Below are positions 1 through 5,135 of a stretch of DNA of 5,135 bases, one piece after another. The notes under the pieces were generated by a model. The model ran no database searches, was not told where the DNA came from, and saw only the letters and a program-made list of their open reading frames with translations. Origin of the DNA: Acidobacteriota bacterium (GTDB lineage Bacteria; Acidobacteriota; Terriglobia; UBA7540). Both the position numbers and the translations under genes were made by a program. Location of the stretch: the NCBI GenBank assembly GCA_021828245.1, contig JAKASC010000170.1:1-5135 (forward strand), written 5' to 3'. Numbering within the stretch: position 1 is the stretch's first letter; every line of letters starts with the position of its first letter.

Positions 1-987
1 CAAATACGTCACCAGGATTTCCGTGGCCAAGCGCGAATTGGCAAACACCACCGTGCCGAGTCCACGCTCGAGAAAGGTTCGCGCCAAGCGCCGCGCCTCG
101 TGCAGATACGATCGTCGAATCCCCAGTTGCGCGTTGACGACGGCCGGATTGTAGAGCACAAAATACCGCTCGCCCGACGGGGCGCCATTTTCAGAAATCA
201 ACGTCACTTCCTCTTCGAGGATGCGTCCGGCCAACTCATCAGGATTGGCAATCGTCGCCGACGTGCAGATGAACTGTGGTCGGCTCCCATAAAACGCCGC
301 AATGCGCTTCAGCCGCCGCAACACGTTCGCCAGATGACTTCCAAACACCCCGCGATAAGAGTGCAACTCATCAATCACCACGAAGCGTAGATTCTCAAAC
401 AACCGCTCCCACTTGGTGTGGTGCGGCAGAATGCCGGCGTGGAGCATGTCGGGATTGGTAATCACCAGGTTGGCGCGCGAGCGAATGGCCTTTCGCGCGT
501 CCTGCGGCGTATCGCCGTCGTACGTGAAGGTCCGCAACGCTTCGCCCAACTTCTCCCGCCAACGGTCAAGTTCGGCCAGTTGGTCCTGGGAAAGCGCTTT
601 GGTGGGGAAGAGGTAGAGGGCGCGGGTTTCAGGATTCTCCGCCAAAGCGGAGAGAATCGGCAGGTTGTAGCACAGCGTTTTGCCCGAGGCCGTCGGCGTC
701 ACGACGACCAAGTTCCTTCCCTCTCGCGCCCGCCGCATCGCTTCTGCCTGGTGGAAATAGAGTTGGTCAATACCCCGGGCGCGCAAGGCTTCGGCGAGCC
801 GGCTTGGCAGAAAATCCGGCAAAGGCTCCCATTTCGCCTCGCGCGCCGGTTCGTGCCGCATGGCGGTCACACCACCGCGTCCCGATGCAGCCCTAAACCT
901 TTCTTGAATCTCGGTCAGCGCCCGTTCGAGAGGCGCCCTCAAGCCCTCAGCTTGCGTCATGGTTCGATCGAGGAATTCAGTGACCAT
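1..987 (-). CDS. DEAD/DEAH-box ATP-dependent helicase, YprA/MrfA type (N-terminal part; 3' end outside window)
   Basis: Superfamily 2 helicase expected to use ATP to move along nucleic acid in the cytoplasm. The minus-strand frame stays open from 987 to the window edge (329 codons), so the C-terminal part is missing. Numbered from the ATG at 987, visible motifs are: YFHQ near residue 77; motif I TPTASGKT at 97-104 (Walker A); motif Ia PTKALSQDQ near 128-136; TNPDMLH near 177-183; motif II DELH at 206-209, followed by SYRGVFGSH; motif III SAT at 243-245; and the start of the second RecA domain (TVVFANSR) near 312. The runs LPHHTKW and YRGVFGSH are, from memory, characteristic of Bacillus YprA/MrfA, a DNA-repair helicase with a C-terminal DUF1998 zinc domain that would lie outside this window. 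Two starts are possible. ATG 987 has a GGAAAGCGAG stretch upstream; ATG 960 (nine residues shorter) has no visible ribosome site. The frame is closed by a stop at 1033-1035. The family is firm, the repair role is inferred. Confidence 0.93.
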   Translation of the reverse strand, partial: MVTEFLDRTMTQAEGLRAPLERALTEIQERFRAASGRGGVTAMRHEPAREAKWEPLPDFLPSRLAEALRARGIDQLYFHQAEAMRRAREGRNLVVVTPTASGKTLCYNLPILSALAENPETRALYLFPTKALSQDQLAELDRWREKLGEALRTFTYDGDTPQDARKAIRSRANLVITNPDMLHAGILPHHTKWERLFENLRFVVIDELHSYRGVFGSHLANVLRRLKRIAAFYGSRPQFICTSATIANPDELAGRILEEEVTLISENGAPSGERYFVLYNPAVVNAQLGIRRSYLHEARRLARTFLERGLGTVVFANSRLATEILVTYL

Positions 988-1039
988 TTTTACGTCTCGC
1001 TTTCCGGCGAAACTACTTCGCTTTTTGTTCGCTCACGCC

Positions 1040-1068
1040 AGCATACGCCGTTTCACATTCAGGAGCAA
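1040..1068 (-). promoter_or_regulatory. Possible weak promoter for the helicase gene
   Basis: On the minus strand a TTGCTC hexamer (1068-1063) lies 17 bases before TATGCT (1045-1040), each matching four of six positions of the sigma-70 consensus. Transcription would begin near 1033, leaving a leader of about 45 bases before the ATG at 987. The spacing is ideal but the hexamers are poor, so this is only a candidate. Confidence 0.22.
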
Positions 1069-1137
1069 ATGTTTCTGGACCCCGATGGAGATTTGCGCGG
1101 ACATCTCTCAAGCCCCGGCGCGTCGGCGGTTTGGCCG

Positions 1138-1166
1138 TTGACTTTGCCCAAAGACAATCGAATAAT
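1138..1166 (+). promoter_or_regulatory. Probable sigma-70-type promoter for the E1 dehydrogenase gene
   Basis: A TTGACT -35 box (1138-1143) and an AATAAT -10 box (1161-1166) are separated by exactly 17 bases. Each hexamer matches five of six consensus positions. Transcription would start near 1173, giving a leader of about 70 bases before the ATG at 1242. The site lies in the 254-base gap between two divergent genes and is the strongest promoter-like sequence seen in the window. No operator or riboswitch-like fold was recognised in the leader. Confidence 0.6.
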
Positions 1167-1241
1167 TTCCGAGGGAACGTAACGTGAGGCTCGGCGGAGG
1201 ATCCGGCCTCGGGGGCATTAGTATCGAGAGGCTAAGGCTGC

Positions 1242-3353
1242 ATGGCAACCACCACCTTCGCGGTTAAAGGGTTTAAGGTCTCGAAGGAGCTGCTCGTCGG
1301 TGCCTACCGAACGATGCTCCTTTCTCGTCGTCTCGACGACAAGGAAATCCAGCTCAAGCGGCAAAACCGAGCCTTCTTCCAGATTAACGGCGTCGGCCAC
1401 GAGTGCATCAACGTGGCGGCGGCGCTGCACTTGCGCCCCGGCTATGACTGGTTCTATCCGTATTACCGTGACCGCGCCTTTTGCCTGCAACTTGGCATGA
1501 CGCCGCTCGACATGTTGCTGGGAGCAGTCGGCTCAAAAGACGACCCGAGCTCAGCCGGGCGGCAAATGCCCTCCCATTGGTCGTCGAAAACGCTCCACAT
1601 TGTCTCCGGCTCCAGCCCTACCGGAACGCAGATTCACCAGGCTGTCGGCTCGGCGGAAGCGACCCGTTATTTTTCGCTCGTGCGCGAGGCCGCGGAGTTG
1701 GCACACAGCTTCCACGCCGACGAAATCACGTACACGTCGCTTGGCGATGGCGCCACGAGCGAAGGCGAGTTTTGGGAATCGCTCAACTGGGCTTGCGTGG
1801 AACAGCTCCCCGTCGTCTATGTCGTGGAGGACAACGGCTACGCCATTTCCGTTCCGGTGGACGTGCAAACGGCCGGCGGCAACATCTCGCGCCTGGTTCG
1901 CGGTTTTCCGAACCTTTTGACGCTCGAATGCGACGGCACCGAATTTTTGGAAAGCTATGAGGCCATGCGCCAGGCCGTCGAGTACGCTCGCCAGCGTCGC
2001 GGCCCGGCGCTCGTCCACGCGCACGTCATCCGGCCTTACTCTCACTCTCTTTCCGATGATGAACGGCTTTACAAACCCGAATCCGTACGACAGGAAGAGG
2101 CCAAGCGCGACCCGCTGCCGCGCCTCGCCCATTTTCTGCTGGCCCAAGGTCTGGTGACCGAAAAAGACCTGAAGCATATGGAAAGCGAGGTGGACCACGA
2201 AATTCGCCGGGCCGCCGACCAAGCCCTGGCCGCGCCGCCTCCCGAGCCAGAAAAGGTCATGCTCTACCTTTATTCGCCGACCGTGGATCCAACCTCGGAG
2301 CAATTTGACCGGCCGCCTAAGTTTCACGGCGAGCCCCGCACCATGGTGGATTTAATCAATGCCTGCCTGCGTGACGAGATGGCGCGCGACCCGCGCGTGG
2401 TGGTTTTTGGCGAGGACGTGGCCGATTGCAGCCACGAAGCGGAGTTACCCAACGTCAAGGGCAAGGGCGGCGTATTCAAAGTGACCCACGGCCTGCAGCG
2501 GCAATTCGGCAGCGCCCGCTGCTACAACACGCCCATTGCCGAAGGAGCCATCGTGGGCCGCGCTATGGGCATGGCCACGCGAGGATTGAAGCCGGTGGTG
2601 GAGATTCAGTTCTTCGATTACATTTGGCCGGCCATGATGCAGATGCGGGATGAAATCCCCACCCTGCGCTGGCGCTCTCATAACGAATTTTCTTGTCCTA
2701 TGGTGGTGCGGGCGCCGATTGGCGGCTATTTGGCCGGCGGCGCCATTTATCACAGCCAGTCCGGAGAATCCATTTTCACGCATCTGCCCGGCTGGCGCGT
2801 CGTCATGCCCTCAACCGCGCTCGACGCCAACGGCCTGTTGCGCACCGCCATTCGGTCGGACGATCCGGTCCTCTTCCTTGAGCCGAAACACCTCTACCGC
2901 CAAACCCACAATCGCAGCCCCTATCCCGGCCCCGAATACATGATTCCGTTCGGCAAGGCCAAGCTGGTGCGGGAAGGCACCGATTTGACCATCATCACCT
3001 ACGGCTCCTTGGTCATTCGTGCCGTGCAAGCCGCCAAAGAACTCGAAGCTGCCGGCATTCGCGCGGAGATTCTCGATCTTCGTTCGCTTCAACCCTATGA
3101 TTGGGAGCTCATTGCCGCCTCGGTGAAAAAAACCAATCGCGCTTTAGTTCTGCACGAAGACTGTATTTCCTGGGGTTACGGCGCGGAAATCGCGGCGCGC
3201 ATCGCGGATGAACTGTTTGAATTTCTCGACGCGCCCGTCAAGCGCCTGGCAGGAAAAGACGTCTATGTTCCCTATCATCCCATCCTTGAAGAGGCGGTCT
3301 TGCCTCAACCGGCGGATATTGTGCGCGTGGCGCGGTCACTGGCGGAGTACTAA
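1242..3353 (+). CDS. Fused 2-oxoacid dehydrogenase E1 component, alpha and beta subunits in one chain (thiamine diphosphate-dependent)
   Basis: The E1 component of a 2-oxoacid dehydrogenase complex decarboxylates a 2-oxoacid on thiamine diphosphate (ThDP) and passes the acyl group to lipoyl-E2 in the cytoplasm. Here alpha and beta, usually separate chains, form one 703-aa protein. Alpha half (about 1-335): PYYRDR at 73-78, GRQMPSHW ending at 113, the ThDP/metal motif GDG (168-170) with N198 in EDNGYAIS, and an SDD loop at 271-273. A proline-rich linker (about 336-366) follows. Beta half: pyrimidine-binding domain from about 368 with GED (390-392), NTPIAE including the expected cofactor-activating E434, and YHSQ with H504; transketolase C-terminal domain about 582-700. 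No key residue is missing. NGYAIS and the SDD loop resemble branched-chain (BCKDH) E1 more than pyruvate E1, but the substrate cannot be settled. ATG 1242 is the first possible start: an in-frame TAA lies at 1233-1235. AAGG (1234-1237) or GAGAGG (1226-1231) may bind the ribosome. No E2 or E3 gene is adjacent. Confidence 0.95.
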   Translation: MATTTFAVKGFKVSKELLVGAYRTMLLSRRLDDKEIQLKRQNRAFFQINGVGHECINVAAALHLRPGYDWFYPYYRDRAFCLQLGMTPLDMLLGAVGSKDDPSSAGRQMPSHWSSKTLHIVSGSSPTGTQIHQAVGSAEATRYFSLVREAAELAHSFHADEITYTSLGDGATSEGEFWESLNWACVEQLPVVYVVEDNGYAISVPVDVQTAGGNISRLVRGFPNLLTLECDGTEFLESYEAMRQAVEYARQRRGPALVHAHVIRPYSHSLSDDERLYKPESVRQEEAKRDPLPRLAHFLLAQGLVTEKDLKHMESEVDHEIRRAADQALAAPPPEPEKVMLYLYSPTVDPTSEQFDRPPKFHGEPRTMVDLINACLRDEMARDPRVVVFGEDVADCSHEAELPNVKGKGGVFKVTHGLQRQFGSARCYNTPIAEGAIVGRAMGMATRGLKPVVEIQFFDYIWPAMMQMRDEIPTLRWRSHNEFSCPMVVRAPIGGYLAGGAIYHSQSGESIFTHLPGWRVVMPSTALDANGLLRTAIRSDDPVLFLEPKHLYRQTHNRSPYPGPEYMIPFGKAKLVREGTDLTIITYGSLVIRAVQAAKELEAAGIRAEILDLRSLQPYDWELIAASVKKTNRALVLHEDCISWGYGAEIAARIADELFEFLDAPVKRLAGKDVYVPYHPILEEAVLPQPADIVRVARSLAEY

Positions 3354-3376
3354 GGTCGAACCGGCGGATTACGGCC

Positions 3377-3405
3377 TAATTCGTCTCCGGGAATTATCGG
3401 GAATT
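3377..3405. repeat. Short repeats in the E1-DUF4242 gap
   Basis: CGGGAATT occurs twice with a 10-base period (3388-3395 and 3398-3405), and TAATTC (3377-3382) can pair with GAATTA (3391-3396) across an 8-base loop. The 10-base spacing would put both copies on one face of the DNA, as for a regulator site. The stem is short and AT-rich, and the match may be chance. No convincing terminator or promoter was found in this 81-base gap, which fits read-through from the E1 gene into the DUF4242 gene. Confidence 0.2.
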
Positions 3406-3417
3406 CGTTAAACTCCA

Positions 3418-3425
3418 AAAGGAGG
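3418..3425 (+). promoter_or_regulatory. Strong Shine-Dalgarno site for the DUF4242 gene
   Basis: AAAGGAGG lies nine bases before the ATG at 3435, close to a perfect complement of the 16S rRNA tail. It fixes the start of this small gene and predicts efficient translation, much stronger than the site in front of the E1 gene. Confidence 0.8.
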
Positions 3426-3434
3426 GTCACCGCG

Positions 3435-3710
3435 ATGCCAAGGTTCATCATCGAGCGTGAAATCCCCGGGGCTGGAAAATTTTCCCGCCAGGACCTGCAC
3501 GCCATTTCGCAAACGTCGTGCGGCGTGCTCACGAAGCTGGGGCCGCAAATTCAGTGGGTGGAAAGCTACGTCACGGACGACAAAATCTATTGCGTCTATA
3601 TCGCCCCGAACGCAGAGATGATTAAGGAACACGCGAAGCAAGGCGGTTTTCCCGCCAACCGCGTCTCGGAAGTGAGATCCATGATTGACCCGACCACGGC
3701 GGAGGGATGA
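3435..3710 (+). CDS. DUF4242 domain-containing small protein (SCO4226-like fold)
   Basis: A 91-residue cytoplasmic protein without signal peptide, membrane segment or cysteine-rich site. It matches the DUF4242 pattern from memory: the opening MPRFIIERE, a central WVESYVTDDKIYCVY strand pair (about 47-61), a helix with PNAEMIKEHAK, and a closing GFPANRVSEVRSMIDP. The domain covers the entire protein and the length is normal for the family. The best studied relative, Streptomyces SCO4226, is a dimeric ferredoxin-like-fold protein that binds nickel; no enzymatic role is established, and nickel binding here is only a family-based possibility. It lies 81 bases after the fused E1 gene on the same strand with no clear terminator between, so co-transcription is plausible. 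The start is set by an excellent Shine-Dalgarno sequence. Its stop faces the convergent 51-aa gene 35 bases away. Confidence 0.88.
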   Translation: MPRFIIEREIPGAGKFSRQDLHAISQTSCGVLTKLGPQIQWVESYVTDDKIYCVYIAPNAEMIKEHAKQGGFPANRVSEVRSMIDPTTAEG

Positions 3711-3734
3711 GCCGGAGGCGATTTTCCGCCCGGC
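3711..3734. terminator. GC-rich hairpin between convergent genes, possible terminator
   Basis: Directly after the DUF4242 stop codon, GCCG (3711-3714) and GGCG (3717-3720) can pair with CGGC (3731-3734) and CGCC (3727-3730). This gives an eight-base-pair stem with a two-base bulge and a six-base loop (3721-3726). Its position between two converging genes suits a terminator serving both strands. There is no T-run after the stem on either strand, so it is not a canonical intrinsic terminator and may be chance in GC-rich DNA. Confidence 0.3.
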
Positions 3735-3745
3735 CTGTCGAGACA

Positions 3746-3901
3746 TCATCCGATGCCCAGCTCATCTATTTTTTCGAGCACGCTCCCGCAGCGCCGGCAG
3801 ATGATGGCGGCGCAGTCGCCGCAGACCAGCGGGTCGTCCACTTCACGGTCGCAGGTCGGACAGTAGAAAGGGCCTTTTTCCGGATCCTCAATTGATGGCA
3901 T
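3746..3901 (-). CDS. Small protein with three CxxC pairs (zinc-ribbon-like), 51 aa
   Basis: A complete small reading frame starts at the ATG (3901-3899) and ends at TGA (3748-3746), encoding 51 residues. Six cysteines form three CxxC knuckles: CPTC (14-17), CGDC (27-30) and CRRC (35-38). The tail is charged (SVLEKIDELGIG). This is the pattern of a zinc-binding ribbon or rubredoxin-like knuckle protein; four cysteines would suffice for one zinc, so the third pair is notable. GGGAGG (complement of 3906-3911) lies four bases before the ATG, a tight but good ribosome site. There is no signal peptide or membrane segment, so it should be cytoplasmic. It follows the alpha/beta hydrolase gene on the same strand after 87 bases and may share its transcript. 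I do not recognise a named family and give no function. Strong cysteine spacing and ribosome site make it very likely a real gene. Confidence 0.75.
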   Translation of the reverse strand: MPSIEDPEKGPFYCPTCDREVDDPLVCGDCAAIICRRCGSVLEKIDELGIG

Positions 3902-3946
3902 TCTGCCTCCCAGGTTGACTCGCCGCAGCGGCCATCACCATCCGGC

Positions 3947-3978
3947 CGGCGGCGTCGCGCGACAAAGTGCTGCCGCCG
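3947..3978. repeat. Inverted repeat and palindrome between hydrolase and 51-aa gene
   Basis: CGGCGGC (3947-3953) is complementary to GCCGCCG (3972-3978), and the enclosed GTCGCGCGAC (3954-3963) is a perfect 10-base palindrome. On the minus-strand transcript this would fold just after the hydrolase stop and before the 51-aa gene. It could protect or punctuate the transcript, or bind a dimeric protein. No T-run follows. In such GC-rich sequence chance is a serious alternative. Confidence 0.25.
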
Positions 3979-3988
3979 CGCCCTTGTG

Positions 3989-4633
3989 TCATTGCCCTAC
4001 GGCGACACGCTGCAGGAATTCCTCAACAGCAACTTCGACCTCCTCCAGCTTGCCGGTAAAGAAGTGATCCACGCCCTCCACCCAGCGCAGCTCTTTCGGC
4101 GGAGCAAATCCGTCAAATACTTCCTGCAATTTCTCTCGCGGGCCAAACTGGTCGAGCGTGCCCTGAACTATCAATTTTGGTTTTGGGCAATCGAACAGAA
4201 AGCCGAAGTCGGTGGACGCAACCGGAAGACCCAAACCCACCAGCCATTGCACCCTCACTTCGCTCGCCCCGACCGCCAGAGCCACCGCGGAGCCAAAAGA
4301 GAATCCCATCATCGCAACCGGCAGGTGCGGAAAGCGCCGAGCGAGTTCGTCCAGCGCGGCGCGAGCGTCGTCGCGTTCACCTCTTCCGGCATCGTAAGTC
4401 CCCTGGCTTTTTCCCACGCCGCGGAAATTGAATCGCAGCGCCACCGCCCCGCTGGCAAGGGCCGCCTTGGCGGCTCGATATACGACCTTGTTGTGCATGG
4501 TCCCGCCGAACAGCGGATGCGGGTGGCACGCTATCGCCGCCAAGCTCGCGGGCCGCAAGGCATCCCACTCCAGCAGCGCTTCCAACTCGCCCGCTGGACC
4601 CGGAATCATAAGCCTCTCGATTTTGACCGCCAT
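3989..4633 (-). CDS. Alpha/beta hydrolase of the COG2945 type
   Basis: A 214-residue soluble serine hydrolase. The N-terminus has the IPGPAGELEALLE strand pair typical of this family. CHPHPLFGGTMHNKVV (36-51) is the family's signature and probably forms the oxyanion region. RFNFRGVGKSQGTYD lies at 67-81. The nucleophile elbow is G-F-S-F-G with Ser112, the acid is probably Asp161 (GTLDQFGP) and the base His190 (VDHFF). The catalytic set is thus complete and the length matches the family (about 200-220 aa). The natural substrate is unknown for most members; an ester or thioester is only a guess. No signal peptide is seen. The start is uncertain: ATG 4633 gives the usual family N-terminus but its GGAAGG lies almost against the codon; ATG 4645, 4660 and 4609 are in frame. 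The frame stays open much further upstream, to 4969, but the residues encoded there are arginine-rich and unlike the family. It is probably first in a unit with the 51-aa gene. Confidence 0.9.
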   Translation of the reverse strand: MAVKIERLMIPGPAGELEALLEWDALRPASLAAIACHPHPLFGGTMHNKVVYRAAKAALASGAVALRFNFRGVGKSQGTYDAGRGERDDARAALDELARRFPHLPVAMMGFSFGSAVALAVGASEVRVQWLVGLGLPVASTDFGFLFDCPKPKLIVQGTLDQFGPREKLQEVFDGFAPPKELRWVEGVDHFFTGKLEEVEVAVEEFLQRVAVGQ

Positions 4634-4855
4634 CCCTTCCAGCATACCGCGAAAGTTCATCCCTCGGGCCCGGCCTTCGCGCCGCTCGATGCCTTGCAGA
4701 TTCTCCTTGTATCCCGCCGAACCTCCTCGGCCTCGAATGACGGCGATGGTGTAAAATGAGACAGGACGCCGGCGCGCGCGAAGCATCCCTTTGCCGCGTG
4801 TCCGGCTCGGGTGCGGGGCGAGGCCGAGCGCCGGGCGCGAAGGCTCGCAACCTGC
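4634..4855. other. Divergent intergenic region between hydrolase and SH3 genes
   Basis: About 220 bases separate two divergent genes and should hold both promoters, but no good -35/-10 pair was found on either strand. A TAAAAT at 4752-4757 resembles a -10 box for the plus strand yet has no matching -35. GCTCGG (4805-4810) can pair with CCGAGC (4824-4829) across a 13-base loop in the leader of the SH3 gene. Reading frames across this stretch on both strands are rich in arginine and look non-coding. Promoters here may use other sigma factors or be too weak to see. Confidence 0.5.
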
Positions 4856-5135
4856 ATGGACATCGTGGTGGGAGAGGGGCTGCCGATTAAACGAGTTCTG
4901 TTCGTCCTTGGCATTCTGGCGGTAATATTGGGCGCGGCCTACTATGAATGGTTTTACCGCCCACAGCATCGCTCCCCGGTGGGCTTTGCCTACGTCATTT
5001 CGCCTTCGCTCGATGTTTTAAGCACCTTTGCCCCCGTCCACACCGCGCTCGACATCCTCAAGTCCGGCGACCGCGTGGCCGTGCTCCGCGAGGAAGGCCA
5101 ATGGGATGAAGTGCGCTCGCCATCCGGCATCGTCG
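4856..5135 (+). CDS. Membrane-anchored SH3-domain protein (N-terminal part; 3' end outside window)
   Basis: The first 93 residues are visible; the frame is open to the right edge. A short positively charged stretch (IKR, 11-13) precedes one hydrophobic segment (about 14-30, VLFVLGILAVILGAAYY), best read as a signal anchor with the rest outside the cytoplasmic membrane. From about residue 45 the sequence follows the bacterial SH3 (SH3b/SH3_3) pattern: AYVISPSLDVLS, then ALDILKSGDRVAVLREEGQWDEVRSPSGIV. Such domains commonly bind peptidoglycan or mediate contacts in envelope proteins. The following domain is unknown, so the function of the whole protein cannot be given. Start choice is uncertain. 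ATG 4856 has GAAGG (4839-4843) twelve bases upstream; GTG 4865 and 4868 are in frame; and a better-placed GGAGAGG (4871-4877) sits eight bases before an ATT at 4886. It is divergent from the hydrolase gene. Confidence 0.8.
   Translation, partial: MDIVVGEGLPIKRVLFVLGILAVILGAAYYEWFYRPQHRSPVGFAYVISPSLDVLSTFAPVHTALDILKSGDRVAVLREEGQWDEVRSPSGIV

Noticed and set aside
418..1182. Long plus-strand reading frame (254 codons) opposite the helicase
   Set aside because: It lies antisense to a clear helicase with all motifs in order and its translation shows no recognisable domain; it is a shadow of the GC-rich coding strand.
1069..1182. 37-codon plus-strand frame with AGGAG three bases before its ATG, upstream of the E1 gene
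   Set aside because: The spacing is too tight, the probable E1 promoter (1138-1166) lies inside it, and the peptide has no recognisable pattern; a leader peptide is not supported.
1551..2327. 258-codon minus-strand frame inside the E1 gene
   Set aside because: It is antisense to the E1 catalytic region, whose motifs are certain; no protein family features are visible in it.
3707..3895. 62-codon plus-strand frame overlapping the end of the DUF4242 gene
   Set aside because: It is antisense to the 51-aa CxxC protein, which has a better ribosome site and ordered cysteines.
4752..4757. TAAAAT as a -10 box for the SH3 gene
   Set aside because: No -35-like hexamer at 16-18 bases upstream and no extended -10 TG; not enough to call a promoter.
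3986..4759. 257-codon plus-strand frame opposite the hydrolase
   Set aside because: It is a shadow frame antisense to a hydrolase with complete catalytic residues, and has no domain pattern.
4634..4969. N-terminal extension of the hydrolase frame up to 4969
   Set aside because: The extra residues are arginine-rich, unlike the family, and overlap the start of the SH3 gene on the other strand; the family N-terminus fits a start at 4633 or 4645.
1..5135. CRISPR array, tRNA, rRNA, insertion sequence or phage genes
   Set aside because: Scanned both strands by eye; no regularly spaced direct repeats, cloverleaf-like segments, terminal inverted repeats or transposase/integrase motifs were seen.

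Overview
The window is ordinary bacterial chromosomal DNA, gene-dense and GC-rich (about 60% G+C by eye). There is no trace of rRNA, tRNA, CRISPR, transposase, phage or integrase genes. The gene content suggests a soil or sediment bacterium of the Acidobacteriota or a related deep lineage: an E1 2-oxoacid dehydrogenase with alpha and beta subunits fused in one chain, a DUF4242 protein, a YprA/MrfA-type helicase and an SH3-domain membrane protein. This assignment is an inference from family distribution and is only moderately secure.

Layout, left to right: (1) 1-987, minus strand: N-terminal 329 residues of a DEAD/DEAH-box helicase of the YprA/MrfA type, running off the left edge. It is a real gene although it lacks a stop codon inside the window. 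(2) 988-1241: divergent intergenic region with a near-consensus sigma-70-type promoter (1138-1166) pointing at the next gene. (3) 1242-3353, plus: fused E1 alpha/beta 2-oxoacid dehydrogenase (703 aa), the main metabolic gene. (4) 3435-3710, plus: DUF4242 small protein (91 aa) with a very strong Shine-Dalgarno sequence. (5) 3746-3901, minus: a 51-aa protein with three CxxC pairs, convergent with DUF4242. (6) 3989-4633, minus: alpha/beta hydrolase (214 aa) with a complete Ser-Asp-His set, upstream of and co-directional with the 51-aa gene. (7) 4634-4855: a second divergent intergenic region, with nothing certain in it. (8) 4856-5135, plus: start of a membrane-anchored SH3-domain protein, cut by the right edge.

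How they work together: the E1 protein should do the thiamine diphosphate-dependent decarboxylation step of a 2-oxoacid dehydrogenase complex. Its E2 and E3 partners are not in the window, so they must be encoded elsewhere. The E1 and DUF4242 genes are co-directional with an 81-base gap and could form a two-gene unit. The hydrolase and the 51-aa zinc-ribbon-like gene could form another on the opposite strand. The helicase and SH3 genes probably belong to neighbouring, unrelated units. No clear novel multi-gene system was found. The items most worth following are the 51-aa triple-CxxC protein, the stand-alone fused E1 with its DUF4242 neighbour, and the uncertain (possibly ATT) start of the SH3 protein.
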